Assembly (NCBI GenBank): GCA_958296025.1
Contig: OY282430.1
Location: forward strand, 992,001-1,056,000
Origin: an uncultured Pseudomonadales bacterium
GTDB taxonomy: Bacteria > Pseudomonadota > Gammaproteobacteria > Pseudomonadales > Azotimanducaceae
Reading direction: 5' to 3'
Length of the DNA: 64,000 nucleotides
Each line of letters begins with the position of its first letter. The first letter of the stretch is position 1. Positions 8,366-16,495 of this stretch are shown piece after piece. The notes beneath the pieces were generated by a model. That model saw nothing but the letters and a program-made list of their open reading frames with translations, was not told the origin of the DNA and did no database searches. Both the position numbers and the translations under genes were made by a program.

Positions 8366-9397
8366 TTAGCGGTCCAATGGTCCTGGCACGTTGGCCCGTG
8401 CCTCTATCGCAGCGCACCGCTCCATCAGGGCATCGAACGGCTCATTCTCGTCGAGCAGCATGCCGTCGGACTGCATTTTCGCGTAATCGTCCGAGAGCAC
8501 CGCATGCGCCGTCCCGGAGGGAACGAGTTGCAAGCCGCCGGACACCGCCGCCTCGTAGTCGATCCGCTGGCCGCCGGCATTGTTCTCGGAGAAGAACATG
8601 GCCTTGTGGCGGGCGACGGTTAGGGCGAGTTCACGGTCAGCCAGTGCGCTCGCGGCAATCCCGGCTTCGTCGAGACGCGCAAGATCGTGCCAGTGCCGGG
8701 ACAGACGCTCGCCGCGCTGTCGTTCCTGGCGACAATAGACGTGAATGGCGGTCGCCTTCTCCCAGAAAGTTCGCTCCGCCAGCATGACTGTGGGATGCGC
8801 CTTGGGGAATGCCAAGTCGGACAGGTACGCCGCAGCGTCACACACGACGGGCTTACTGGTATGCGGCTCGCCTGTCGAACGTGCGCCGAACTCCAACTTG
8901 ACCTCCGTACGCACGAAATCCGTCTCCTCGAACAGTGGCTCGTAATCGATGAAGATTCGGGCTCCGTCCGCACGAACCTGCGCAACGAAACCCGCACGAG
9001 CAAGCGTCTCCTGAACGATCGGCAAGGCTTCACCGCGGACCCATTCGACAAGTCGGGCGCGGATCGCGCGCGTCCAGCGCTTCTGTTGGCTGCGTGTGGG
9101 TGGCAGCGCTTCGTCGCCGGAGCCGGCCACCAGATCCGGTGCGAAAGCACGGATGTCGTAGGTGATGTCGACATCTTCCGAGAAGCGGCGGATCGCGCGC
9201 CACACCTTGGACAGCGACGTGCCGCCCTTGAAGGTCAGATGTTCGGCAAACGGCGCATCGAACAGCACGCTGAGCGCCGCCACAACCCAGATGTCCTTCT
9301 CCAGCAGATGCGCCTTGTGGACGCTGGCGCGTTCCACGACCTCCAGAGCATCGCGACGTTCGGCGTCCGACAGATCCTGGTAGCGCGCTTCAGGCAT
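8366..9397 (-). CDS. abiEii: AbiEii/AbiGii-type nucleotidyltransferase toxin
   Basis: A 343-residue protein matching the AbiEii toxin family of type IV toxin-antitoxin and abortive-infection systems. The nucleotidyltransferase signature is present (LTFKGGTSLSK, then FSEDVDITYDI), as is the later EKATAIHVYCRQERQR block. By family it modifies RNA or tRNA ends with nucleotides. Its start overlaps the antitoxin gene's end by 8 bp. It looks intact. Confidence 0.88.
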   Translation of the reverse strand: MPEARYQDLSDAERRDALEVVERASVHKAHLLEKDIWVVAALSVLFDAPFAEHLTFKGGTSLSKVWRAIRRFSEDVDITYDIRAFAPDLVAGSGDEALPPTRSQQKRWTRAIRARLVEWVRGEALPIVQETLARAGFVAQVRADGARIFIDYEPLFEETDFVRTEVKLEFGARSTGEPHTSKPVVCDAAAYLSDLAFPKAHPTVMLAERTFWEKATAIHVYCRQERQRGERLSRHWHDLARLDEAGIAASALADRELALTVARHKAMFFSENNAGGQRIDYEAAVSGGLQLVPSGTAHAVLSDDYAKMQSDGMLLDENEPFDALMERCAAIEARANVPGPLDR

Positions 9398-9986
9398 GCG
9401 GCAGTCGTGCGCTCACGGGTTCGGCCATCCAGTTCGGCATCAACGCCCGCGCGGTCGAAAGCTCGTTCAGTTCTCCTGCGGAGAGCATCGGCAGAACCAC
9501 TTCCAGACCATCTTCGACTTCTTCGGGGCCGAGCCATGCCAGGGCGCGGATGACGTTCCCCGCCTTGCGGTGCGGCGCCGCCAGTTGCCAGCGCGGCGCG
9601 TGGCGCAGTTCGACCGTGTGTGCCCCGAAATGCAACCGGCGGCTGGGGCCGGAAGTGAGATAGACCATCCGAACGGGATTCTGGGTGGTCAGGCCCAGAC
9701 AATTGGCCGCGGCACCGCCGCACGGCACGATCGTTTCGCCCCACAGTGCGGAAAGCGCCGCGAGTGCCTTGCCGATCCTGGGTCCGCGGACACCGAAACT
9801 GGTCTCGACGGGGCGCATGTATATGCCCTTGCAGATGCGCATGAGCTTGCCGGAACGGGCAAGGCGCGACAGCGCCTGGTCTATGGCCGCACGATTTCCG
9901 AGGTGAAGCAGCGCACCTGGACACAGAGGCGTGGCCTCCGGGAGGCTTTCGGCATACTCCATGATGCGCTGTGGGAGGCTGCGCAT
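9390..9986 (-). CDS. abiEi: AbiEi-type antitoxin (DUF6088-like)
   Basis: A 198-residue protein starting MRSLPQRIMEYAESLPE. The N-terminal winged-helix region (CPGALLHLGNRAAIDQALSRL, then GKLMRICKGIYMRP) matches the DNA-binding domain of AbiEi/DUF6088 antitoxins. The C-terminal half would bind the toxin. I chose 9986 because earlier codons in this frame belong to the degenerated Uma2 region. By family it represses its own promoter. Together with the next gene it forms an apparently complete AbiE system. Confidence 0.85.
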   Translation of the reverse strand: MRSLPQRIMEYAESLPEATPLCPGALLHLGNRAAIDQALSRLARSGKLMRICKGIYMRPVETSFGVRGPRIGKALAALSALWGETIVPCGGAAANCLGLTTQNPVRMVYLTSGPSRRLHFGAHTVELRHAPRWQLAAPHRKAGNVIRALAWLGPEEVEDGLEVVLPMLSAGELNELSTARALMPNWMAEPVSARLPHA

Positions 9987-10039
9987 GGCCCGTGTCTCCT
10001 GTCGCGATGTCAGAACGATAGGGGCCAGAATACCACCGT

Positions 10040-10662
10040 ACAACGCATAAGAAACCCGTTTCCCGGGTTTCCCGGTCGAACCAGCAATCGCCGTACTCCC
10101 CATTTTGCAGGACAAGCCCCTGCAGCGGCGGGTCCAAAAACTCCGCCTTCGGGTCGAACAGCCAATACTCCCCAACCCCCAACTTAGCGTACAGGCCCCG
10201 CTTGCGCCCCACATCCTCCCACCAAGTGGACTCTGAGGCCACCTCCAGAACGAAGTCCGGCACCTTGCCCTCATCCCATAGCTTGTAGCTTATCCGGTGA
10301 TGGTCCGGCACCCCGAAGATGACAAAAACGTCCGGCGCCACCCGCCGCGTGGGATTCCCCTGCTCGTAGTACATCAGCAGGTCGCCGCCCACAAACACGT
10401 CCGGGTTGTACCGGTAGCGGCTGCGCAGGGCTAACGCGCTGTCCACCATCACCCCGAACTGCCAAGTGTTCTCAGCCATGGGCTGGCCGTCCGAACTGGG
10501 GTAGAGCGGGTCCTCCACTTGGCTGGTCGGCGCGGGGCGCAGGCCGACGGGGGCCAAAGGCGGTGCGACCGACCGGGGCGGGGAGGCGGCGGGCGACAAG
10601 GGCGCTGCGGCCGGCAGGGCCGGGAGCGGCGCTTCGCTTGGCTGGGCGGGCAGTGGCCTCAT
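10040..10662 (-). pseudogene. Uma2-type nuclease, best preserved but C-terminally truncated (copy C)
   Basis: This copy keeps the start codon (10,662, with GGAGG upstream), a 60-residue Pro/Ala-rich leader and most of the nuclease core: GGDLLMYY, APDVFVIFGVPDHHR, PDFVLEVASEST and KLGVGEYWLFDP. Homology ends near FDRETRETGF. The frame then stays open by chance to 9,235 through the abiE promoter and abiE genes. The coiled-coil tail seen in copy D is missing. It could still make a protein with the core, so truncated CDS is the alternative reading. Confidence 0.6.
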
Positions 10663-10930
10663 GGGCGGTTCCTCCGGTTCCGGGCGCGGGCGCCGCTTCT
10701 CCTGCTGTGGGGAAAGGTAGTATATTTGAAGGGGAGGGGGCCTCCCCGCTTCCGTGCGTTCGGGCGATGGGCCGCAGGTTGCAGCATCGTCAAGGGCCTT
10801 GTCTGTAGGAAATCTCTGCAATTGCAGCCTCAGCGAACGTTGCTTGCTTCACTCTCGGCAGAGCCGCATTTGTAGCACCGACATTGTGGGCGCTGCCGCG
10901 TATCCGATAGTGGCAACCCCAACCTGCGTC

Positions 10931-11383
10931 TTACATCGAGAGCGACTCCGTCCAGGGGTTGACGAGGGAAACACCGGTGTTCCTGAACTCCCGCTCGTTT
11001 CTGGTCATTACCGTGAGGCGGCGATTGAGCGCCGCGGCAGCGATCATCGCGTCCGGCAGGTGCCCGTCGAGGGGTTCGCCTCGGTGTCGCTTGATCTCCA
11101 TGATCTTCGCGCACGCTTGCGCGTCTTCAAGCGTCCAATCGAATACTCGGCCTTCGGTCAAGTCCTCCAGAAAGTGGAGAAAACGCTGGCGGAGGTCCTC
11201 CCGGCGTTGGCTGGCGGGCAATCTCCCGATGCCGTTCAGTATCTCCCACGCGGTTACGGAGGCGATGCCGAGTCCAGCGTCAGACGCCGCGTCCACATAC
11301 TCCACAACCCGTGCCAGCGGAGCGGGGCGCATCATCTCCGAAACGACGTTGGTGTCGAGAAGGTACGCAACGGACGGGCTCAC
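10931..11383 (-). CDS. PIN-domain toxin, FitB/VapC type (copy 3)
   Basis: A 150-residue toxin with the same translated sequence as the copy at 622-1074, including all four acidic residues. The start overlaps the antitoxin gene by 4 bp. Identity this close over 10 kb means a recent duplication or gene conversion. Confidence 0.88.
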   Translation of the reverse strand: MSPSVAYLLDTNVVSEMMRPAPLARVVEYVDAASDAGLGIASVTAWEILNGIGRLPASQRREDLRQRFLHFLEDLTEGRVFDWTLEDAQACAKIMEIKRHRGEPLDGHLPDAMIAAAALNRRLTVMTRNEREFRNTGVSLVNPWTESLSM

Positions 11384-11637
11384 TCATCCTCTCCGGCCGG
11401 GAACTCCACCTGTCGGTAGCCGTAACCGCGGTGCAAGCAGAGTTCAATGCCGTGGCTCGGCCCAAAATGCCGTCTCGCCACGTCCGATGGCGCCATGCGG
11501 CGCTGTGCTTGCTCCCTCTTGTCCCGGATGATCCGGCGAACCAACGCCTCCATCGACACACCAAGCTGGCGTGCCTCGCGCTGCAGCCAAGACTTGTCGT
11601 CAGGCGGCAAGTCACGAACGGTAATGGTGGAACCCAC
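11380..11637 (-). CDS. FitA-type ribbon-helix-helix antitoxin (copy 3)
   Basis: An 85-residue antitoxin with the same translated sequence as the one at 1071-1328. Each antitoxin should neutralise both toxins, so deletion of one locus would not be punished. That removes the usual stabilising effect of such pairs. Confidence 0.85.
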   Translation of the reverse strand: MGSTITVRDLPPDDKSWLQREARQLGVSMEALVRRIIRDKREQAQRRMAPSDVARRHFGPSHGIELCLHRGYGYRQVEFPAGEDE

Positions 11638-11721
11638 GGCGTGTCTCCCTATAGGCGATGACAGGACCCAAGGCTGATGCTAGCAGACATTGCTGGCAGG
11701 CGCACACCAAGCGATCTGGGC

Positions 11722-12021
11722 CTGATCCTGTCCCCGCACTCGACGCGCAAAGTGTCGAGGAGCCTGACGCTCCACTACCGCCGTCGGGAGCGCCAGCTCC
11801 AGGTTTGGGGCCAAGGCTACGGGCTGCGCGGCGCCCGGGTGACGGTCTGCGAGGGCTTCGACGGGCGGGCGGCGGGCGTCGGCGCCGAGCGCGCCGCGGC
11901 GGGGCCGTGACCTCCGGTCGCTCCGCTCCCTCCGTTTACGGCCCCGCTGCCCCGGCGAATCCAGTAACGTCCGCTTGGGAAAAGAAAACAGGAAAGGGGA
12001 CATTTCTACTTTGGTTTGACA
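11722..12021 (+). pseudogene. ISNCY/IS1202-type element fragment (transposase 3' part and left end)
   Basis: About 45 codons of the transposase C-terminal part (LILSPHSTRKVSRSLTL, GQGYGLRGARVTVCEGFDGR) jump by an internal deletion to the last residues (GAERAAAGP). The element end then follows (GGGGACATTTCTAC, then TTTGGTTTGACA, ending near 12,021). It is a deletion derivative of the type of element that is complete at 51,550-53,068, inverted relative to it. Confidence 0.75.
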
Positions 12022-12076
12022 TTCAGGGGCATTAAGATGCGCCATCGGCTATTTTGGGGCACAATGAGAACAGCCC

Positions 12077-12265
12077 ATGGATCGCAACAGCCGCAAGCTA
12101 ATCGGGTTGCTGGAGCGCGATGGCTGAATGCGCGTCGCCGTAAGAGGCGGCCACTGGCAGTTCAAGCATCCGAGTAGGCTAGGCCGCGTTACGGTTCCGC
12201 ACCCGGTCAAGGACATTGCGGCCGGCACAGTCGCATCCATTTACCGGCAGGCCGGTTGGACGTGA
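12077..12265 (+). pseudogene. hicA: HicA toxin with an internal stop (remnant 2)
   Basis: A full-length HicA-type frame (MDRNSRKLIGLLERDG, then VRGGHWQFKHP, VTVPHPVKDI, YRQAGWT) is broken by a TGA at codon 17 (12,125-12,127). Other HicA proteins usually have Trp or another aromatic residue there. The double-stranded-RNA-binding-like fold and the key His (GGHWQFKHP) are otherwise kept. This is most simply a one-base TGG to TGA change that inactivates the toxin. The hicB gene starts 14 bp downstream. Confidence 0.8.
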
Positions 12266-12279
12266 CAGGAGGAAACGGC

Positions 12280-12618
12280 ATGCGCTACGTCGCATTCATC
12301 CACAGTGATGAGGAGGCTGGCTTCGGCATCAGCTTCCCGGACTTTCCAGGCTGCATTTCCGTTGGCGAAAGCCGCGAGGACGCCATCCGCCGCGGTGCCG
12401 AAGCGCTCGCCTTCCATGTCGATGGAATGGTTGAAGACGGCGAGCCAATCCCGCCGTACCGTTCAATCCAGGCAATCAAAGCGGATCCCAACTTGGCGGA
12501 TTGGCGGATTGGCGCTGACTTCGCCTTGGTGTCCATTGGTTTAGACCGAAGCATCGCTGTCGGGAAAAAGCAGCCGAAGCGGCAGCGCAAGACGCCCGAT
12601 GGCTTGGCCTTCCGCTAG
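12280..12618 (+). CDS. hicB: HicB antitoxin
   Basis: A 112-residue HicB protein: MRYVAFIHSDEEAGFGISFP, then DFPGCISVGESREDAIRRG and AEALAFHVDGMVED. This is the RNase H-like fold of the antitoxin. The start has an AGGAGG site 7 bases upstream. The C-terminal tail (GKKQPKRQRKTPDG) is basic, and I see no clear DNA-binding domain. Its toxin partner is broken, so it is an orphan antitoxin. Confidence 0.85.
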   Translation: MRYVAFIHSDEEAGFGISFPDFPGCISVGESREDAIRRGAEALAFHVDGMVEDGEPIPPYRSIQAIKADPNLADWRIGADFALVSIGLDRSIAVGKKQPKRQRKTPDGLAFR

Positions 12619-12657
12619 GGACATCCAGACTTTGCCTATTGGGGAAGGCATTAGGTG

Positions 12658-13536
12658 TCAGCCGACGCCCAATGTCTCCGCAATGAGGTAGTGGCTATCC
12701 AGCCCATAGCCTCGGCAAGTAGGGCACAGACCCGAGGCGTCCACGCACACTTGGCAATCGTCCGCCTTGGCCGCCTCGCCCAAGCAGTTCCAACAGAAAC
12801 CCGTGCCCTCACACTCCGGGCAGGCGTAGCCCTCCGCCAATGCCGGATAGTGGCGCTCAGGTTCGCTGCCTGCCCCGTCAGCGTCGCGGCAATTACCAGT
12901 TCTGCGGAACGTGGCGTGGCTGAGTTTTTCGCCCCGGTCCGTGGACTCAAGCGGTTCGTCTGGACCTATGAAGCCACGGGAAGACACACGGGCCCACATG
13001 CTTGCCAAGACTCGCCCGTGGCGGAGCACCTTCAATTCGCCGCGCGTACCGGGAACCAGTTCTTGCATGGCGGGCGCATTTTCTGTTTTGCGCCAACTGG
13101 CTGTGAAGGCCTGGCCGGTGCGCAAAGGCAAGCCCCAGTCATCAAGCCGATGGCTTGGCGGGTCGTAGATGGGGCCCTCCCATACCGACTCTCCTGATTG
13201 CCACTTGATGCTCCAACCTGTGCGCCAGTCTTCAAGGCTTGTTGAAAGCGGTTTGGGCCGGTTGTTGCGGAAGGAAAACCGTTTTCCGTGGAAGGTCATG
13301 CAGCATTTATCCGCCATACCTAAAAACTGGCACAGGTCGATGTCGTGTTCCTCTTCCGCCATCCGCTGAAACTGCTTCATGGAATGGTCAAGCCATTCCC
13401 GCATTGCGTCGCTGTACGGCTGCAAATCCCCGACCCGAATGTATTTGGAGAAAGCATTTATTATGCCGTCATTATTCCGCTTCCAGCCTTCCAAATGATC
13501 CCCTTTCAGAAAGTCCTCAAATTTTGTTCTGACCAA
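12658..13536 (-). CDS. Hypothetical protein with C-terminal zinc-ribbon; second gene of an unrecognised unit
   Basis: About 292 residues with no recognised family. The N-terminal 200 residues are rich in Trp and charged residues (GWKRNNDGI, MREWLDHSMKQF). The C-terminal region carries four CxxC-type pairs in a DnaJ-like pattern (ACPECEGTGFCWNCLG, CQVCVD, LCPTCRGYG), so it probably binds zinc and perhaps nucleic acid. There is no ATG near the start. The only start codon after the in-frame TAG is the TTG at 13,536, inside the end of the upstream gene and without a ribosome site. Translation may depend on coupling or on a -1 frameshift at AAATTTG (13,522-13,528). Confidence 0.6.
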   Translation of the reverse strand: MVRTKFEDFLKGDHLEGWKRNNDGIINAFSKYIRVGDLQPYSDAMREWLDHSMKQFQRMAEEEHDIDLCQFLGMADKCCMTFHGKRFSFRNNRPKPLSTSLEDWRTGWSIKWQSGESVWEGPIYDPPSHRLDDWGLPLRTGQAFTASWRKTENAPAMQELVPGTRGELKVLRHGRVLASMWARVSSRGFIGPDEPLESTDRGEKLSHATFRRTGNCRDADGAGSEPERHYPALAEGYACPECEGTGFCWNCLGEAAKADDCQVCVDASGLCPTCRGYGLDSHYLIAETLGVG

Positions 13537-14537
13537 CTTGGTGGACGTGAGCTATTATGCTGTAGGGCTCTTTCAAGCAGATCCTCTAAACGATGGTAAA
13601 CGCCACTCGGCTTGTATGGTTTCTTGAAAGCCTTGGCCTCTAATATGTCGAGTGCGCAACGGGTTAGCTCCAACAATATGCCCAACAACACATGCGGATG
13701 AGCTGTAGATGGAAGATTTTCCTCAAATCTGCGGGCCATTCTCTCGAGGACCGCCATTGAGAGGGGCTTCTCCTCAGTCTTGCCCTTTCCCTCCTTCTTC
13801 TGCAAAAAATTCTCCAGAAGATTCCTCAATTCCTCACGCTCGCTCTCCCCAAGGTTAAGGCCTTGGGTGCGTTTCCCACGGCCTTCCTCCCGTAGAAATT
13901 TCGCTAGAAAGTCTATAATCTCCCAAAATTTTTCTGGATATTCCTCTATGCGATCCTTCGATCGGTCTTTTTTGGAATTAAAAATTCCCTCCACCTTTTG
14001 CATATTACTCTCGCTGCCCAAAAACTCTACCAAAATCCTTATCAAGCCCGTGGAGAGATACCATTCCAGAATCAAATACCTCCAAGCGACTTGATTTCGT
14101 TTTCCACCCTCCTCCTGCAAGAAGTCGTTCAGCGTTCGGAACTCACTTGTGCGTTCAATGTATGACGCATACTGGTTGTAGCACTCATTCAGGCAGTCCC
14201 TGTCTGAGCTATCTAGCTTCTTGAACACTTTTTTCAGGTTATGGCTGTCTTGTTGTGCGTACGTCCTCCCATTCTCAGGCATGTCCAAGTAGTCTGTCTG
14301 TCGGATGGCGACCAACAGTTTCAGGCACTGCTCCAGAAGCGAGTACGCCTGAAAAACTATTGGTTGAAAACGCACCACATCGTAGTAGGGCTTTAGGTCA
14401 CGCCCCCAAGTTTGGGGCCTTTGCTTGAGCAATTCGTCGAAGTGCATCCGCATGTGGTGCACAGATTCACGGTACTCCATCACATGCATCATATCCTTCG
14501 ACCCATGCTCTCTTTCCAAAACTTTGTGACCGCACAT
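13506..14537 (-). CDS. Hypothetical helical protein; first gene of an unrecognised unit
   Basis: About 343 residues from the ATG at 14,537, which has CAGGAG nine bases upstream; a GTG at 14,564 is an alternative. It is strongly helical and charged. The segment FQAYSLLEQCLKLLVAIRQ followed by SHNLKKVFKKL resembles the core of HEPN-like domains, but I find no RxxxxH nuclease motif there. A very acidic/basic stretch (EEGRGKRTQ, then LRNLLENFLQKKEGKGKTEEK) follows. It is clearly richer in A/T than its neighbours, which suggests separate acquisition. No known defence family was recognised. Confidence 0.6.
   Translation of the reverse strand: MCGHKVLEREHGSKDMMHVMEYRESVHHMRMHFDELLKQRPQTWGRDLKPYYDVVRFQPIVFQAYSLLEQCLKLLVAIRQTDYLDMPENGRTYAQQDSHNLKKVFKKLDSSDRDCLNECYNQYASYIERTSEFRTLNDFLQEEGGKRNQVAWRYLILEWYLSTGLIRILVEFLGSESNMQKVEGIFNSKKDRSKDRIEEYPEKFWEIIDFLAKFLREEGRGKRTQGLNLGESEREELRNLLENFLQKKEGKGKTEEKPLSMAVLERMARRFEENLPSTAHPHVLLGILLELTRCALDILEAKAFKKPYKPSGVYHRLEDLLERALQHNSSRPPSWSEQNLRTF
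13522..13528 (-). other. Possible -1 frameshift site (A AAT TTG)
   Basis: In the frame of the first gene the codons read CAA AAT TTG AGG. The heptamer A AAT TTG fits the X XXY YYZ pattern, and slipping back one base gives AAA TTT GAG, which is the frame of the second gene. The first gene would otherwise stop four codons later (13,506-13,508). No clear downstream stem-loop was found, so this is a suggestion only. Confidence 0.3.
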
Positions 14538-14702
14538 CGCCGTTTTCTCCTGCTGGCTGCTCACTTCAGTGGGGAGGCCAGTTAACGCCGTTGATTGCCC
14601 TCATCCCCTGATAAGGGATCCTTGACTAAGGCTGGAAGGCACGCCGTGCGGGAATTTTCCGGCAAAGTGCCAGTTTCTCAAAAATCACTCCGCAGGTGCG
14701 CC

Positions 14703-14995
14703 GATGAAGAGAATACTGCTCCGCCCGTCGAAAGTCGAATACGGGTTCACGGACGCCCGGCTGACGGGCTTCGGAGGCTGGTCGGAGCTGGTCCTGACGG
14801 CGGCGCGGCCGGTTCTTTTTGGGGCTTGGCGGCGGAGATTGCGCCGGCCGTCGTTGAGCATGAGGATGGAGTGAAGGGCTATGTGCCGGTGTTTGCGGAC
14901 CGCATGGGGACCGAGGTCGGCGGGGAGTTGTTCGAGGGTGGGGGCGCAGCTGGAGGGCTTGGCGGAGTCCGCTTGGAAGGACATTGGCTTGTCTA
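14703..14995 (+). pseudogene. IS1380-type transposase remnant 2
   Basis: It starts MKRILL, with VEYGFTDARLTGFGGW, as in IS1380-family transposases. After a deletion it shifts frame to VVEHEDGVKGYVPVFAD and EVGGELFEGGG. It covers a different part of the gene from the remnant at 1,517. The conserved 5' flank (a GTGCCAGTTT and GTGCGCCG context) is shared with that copy. Confidence 0.6.
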
Positions 14996-15105
14996 GGGAC
15001 AACGTGCTGATAGGAGGTAACCTGCTCATCTACTACGAGGAGGGCGATCCGGGCAAGCGGGTGGCGTCGGACATGTTTGTCGCCCGGGCTCTATCCGGCG
15101 ACCCC
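14996..15105 (+). pseudogene. Small Uma2-like fragment on the plus strand
   Basis: About 35 codons read GLSRDNVLIGGNLLIYYEEG and GKRVASDMFV, matching the NPDVFVGGDLLMYYEQGNP and APDVFV region of the other Uma2 copies. It is the only Uma2 fragment on the plus strand and is fused directly to the IS1380 remnant. The next 280 bp (to 15,389) hold nothing I can identify before the repeated ParA cassette begins. Confidence 0.5.
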
Positions 15106-15389
15106 TTGAATGCGCTGGCGTTGGGTCAGGTGCGACGCATCGCTGCCATCATCGATGAAACGCCGGCCCTGCACGGCAGGTGAGCGCTTGCCTGTACAAT
15201 CCGGCAGCAACGACGCATTCACGAGTTCCTGGGTGAGGTTCCTGAATTCCGCAGGCAGCGGGGCTTTCGCCACCAGTTGACGAAGGTGCTGGCCGTCGCT
15301 TTGGTGGTCCCGCGAGTAGGGTTGACGGCTTCGGTGACCCCGTGGCACAGTTTCGGCCCGCCTGTAGCCGAATTTAGGCAAGAGTTAAC

Positions 15390-15735
15390 ATGCCCCGCAC
15401 AAGTGGTCCGGTCTGCATATCTGTGATCAACATGAAGGGAGGCGTTGGCAAGACCACAATTGCCGCTCTCTTGGCCCATTATGCGTCAAGGAGGCTCGGC
15501 CTCAATGTTCTCGCGGTCGATTTGGGTCCGCAGGCAAATTTATCTCAAGCCTTCATAAGAGATGGGTACAGGCGTTTCTTGAGGGATCAAGATCCATCCA
15601 TTGTTGAGATATTTGGTGGCTATCAGCCTCCGACGTCCAAGTCAGCGGCCCCAAACACGCTGGGGACGCTTATCTATTTCCCCACTTCGCAAGCGAAATT
15701 TTCCAACGACTTGGGATTCAGAAGGAGGGTGACTG
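15390..15735 (+). pseudogene. Type 2 ParA-like ATPase with internal deletion (copy 2)
   Basis: The first 90 or so codons, including the Walker A (KGGVGKTT) and A' regions, are present. A 520-bp deletion then removes the Walker B and the middle of the protein and shifts the frame. The final 55 or so bases match the 3' end of copy 1. In the A' motif DLDPQ has become DLGPQ, so the conserved aspartate is also lost. It cannot be an active ATPase. Confidence 0.85.
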
Positions 15736-16242
15736 ATGGAAAACGCCACGCTCAGGCTGGAGCTTCGATCAATGATTGACCAGTACGGCGTCGACCGGGT
15801 TGCGCAGGCCTTTCGAGAGGTCCGTGGTTCGTGCAGTCAGCCCAAGGCCGCTAAACAGAACCGGGTGTCCCGCAACCAAGAAACGGGGGCCGGCAAAAAG
15901 GCCCGAACTAAAGTCGATGTGCCGGAGTACGTTGCCAAGATGGAGGTTTCTGCAGACAATAGATCGGCAATCACTGAATTGGCGAAGCGCTTTCAGGATG
16001 GGGCGTTTCTGCCCACGTTCGGCGACATCAGCGATTTTTGTGCGGTGCATGGAATTGAGGAACCGAAGTCCAAATCCCGTGCAAGCGCCGTGCCAAGGGT
16101 TTTCAAGTTCTTGGCTGCTATGGACGCTGAAGATGTGATGAGAATAGTTAATGAGGAGCTGTATTCAGGGCCAACGCGGCTCGGGCCTATTGCCGAAGCC
16201 ATTAGAAGAAACGGCAGGGCAGCTCGAATGAAGCCTAAGTAG
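15736..16242 (+). CDS. Hypothetical partner of the type 2 ParA-like ATPase (copy 2)
   Basis: A 168-residue protein nearly identical to the one at 5,686-6,192; the visible changes include Y to H near residue 105 and AADVMRIVSDE to AEDVMRIVNEE. It has stayed intact although its ATPase is broken. It may work with the ATPase of copy 1, or simply not have decayed yet. Confidence 0.65.
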   Translation: MENATLRLELRSMIDQYGVDRVAQAFREVRGSCSQPKAAKQNRVSRNQETGAGKKARTKVDVPEYVAKMEVSADNRSAITELAKRFQDGAFLPTFGDISDFCAVHGIEEPKSKSRASAVPRVFKFLAAMDAEDVMRIVNEELYSGPTRLGPIAEAIRRNGRAARMKPK

Positions 16243-16495
16243 TGTCGCCTATTGAATTGTGGGGTCGAGCAAGATGGTGACGAAAATTGTTCCCCAAAAG
16301 AGGTTCGGCACCGAATAGCCCCGCACCTCCGCCCTCGGCAGTCATGAAGAAGACGGCTGGGCCAGGGAGTGACGCACTGTCTCGACCGCGCATCACCCGC
16401 TGCTACAAGTGAAAGCGCGGAACCATTGGGGCTTTTGGATAGCGCATCGTCGCTCTGAGTGTTCCGTGGATGCCTTGCCGCGGGCTGTGCCGCTG

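Larger units (their letters stand above)
10349..11712. repeat. Direct repeat of Uma2 leader plus fitAB, second copy
   Basis: Partner of the repeat at about 52-1,400. Here the Uma2 gene reads on into its core, and the far end joins a fragment of the ISNCY/IS1202-type element at about 11,715. Small differences include a 12-bp indel in the leader. Confidence 0.8.
15307..16362. repeat. Type 2 ParA cassette, second repeat copy
   Basis: It matches 4,739-6,308 apart from scattered substitutions and a 520-bp deletion at 15,661 (junction CACGCT/GGGGACGCT). Short ACGCT homology at both deletion ends suggests slippage or short-repeat recombination. Confidence 0.85.

Noticed and set aside
9235-10662. 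A 476-codon open frame from the Uma2 start into the AbiE genes, as one fused protein
   Set aside because: Uma2 homology ends near 10,060. The rest is the AbiE region read in a wrong frame, where the AbiEi protein is clearly encoded in another frame.
12125-12127. In-frame TGA in hicA as a possible selenocysteine codon
   Set aside because: The position is normally Trp or aromatic, not Cys. There is no redox motif, no hairpin just downstream, and the neighbouring hicA remnants are also broken.
13506-14537. Firm assignment of the first gene of the unknown unit as a HEPN nuclease
   Set aside because: The helical core looks similar, but no RxxxxH (R-x4-6-H) motif lies at the expected place. The only RxxxxH-like match (RESVHH) is near the N-terminus.
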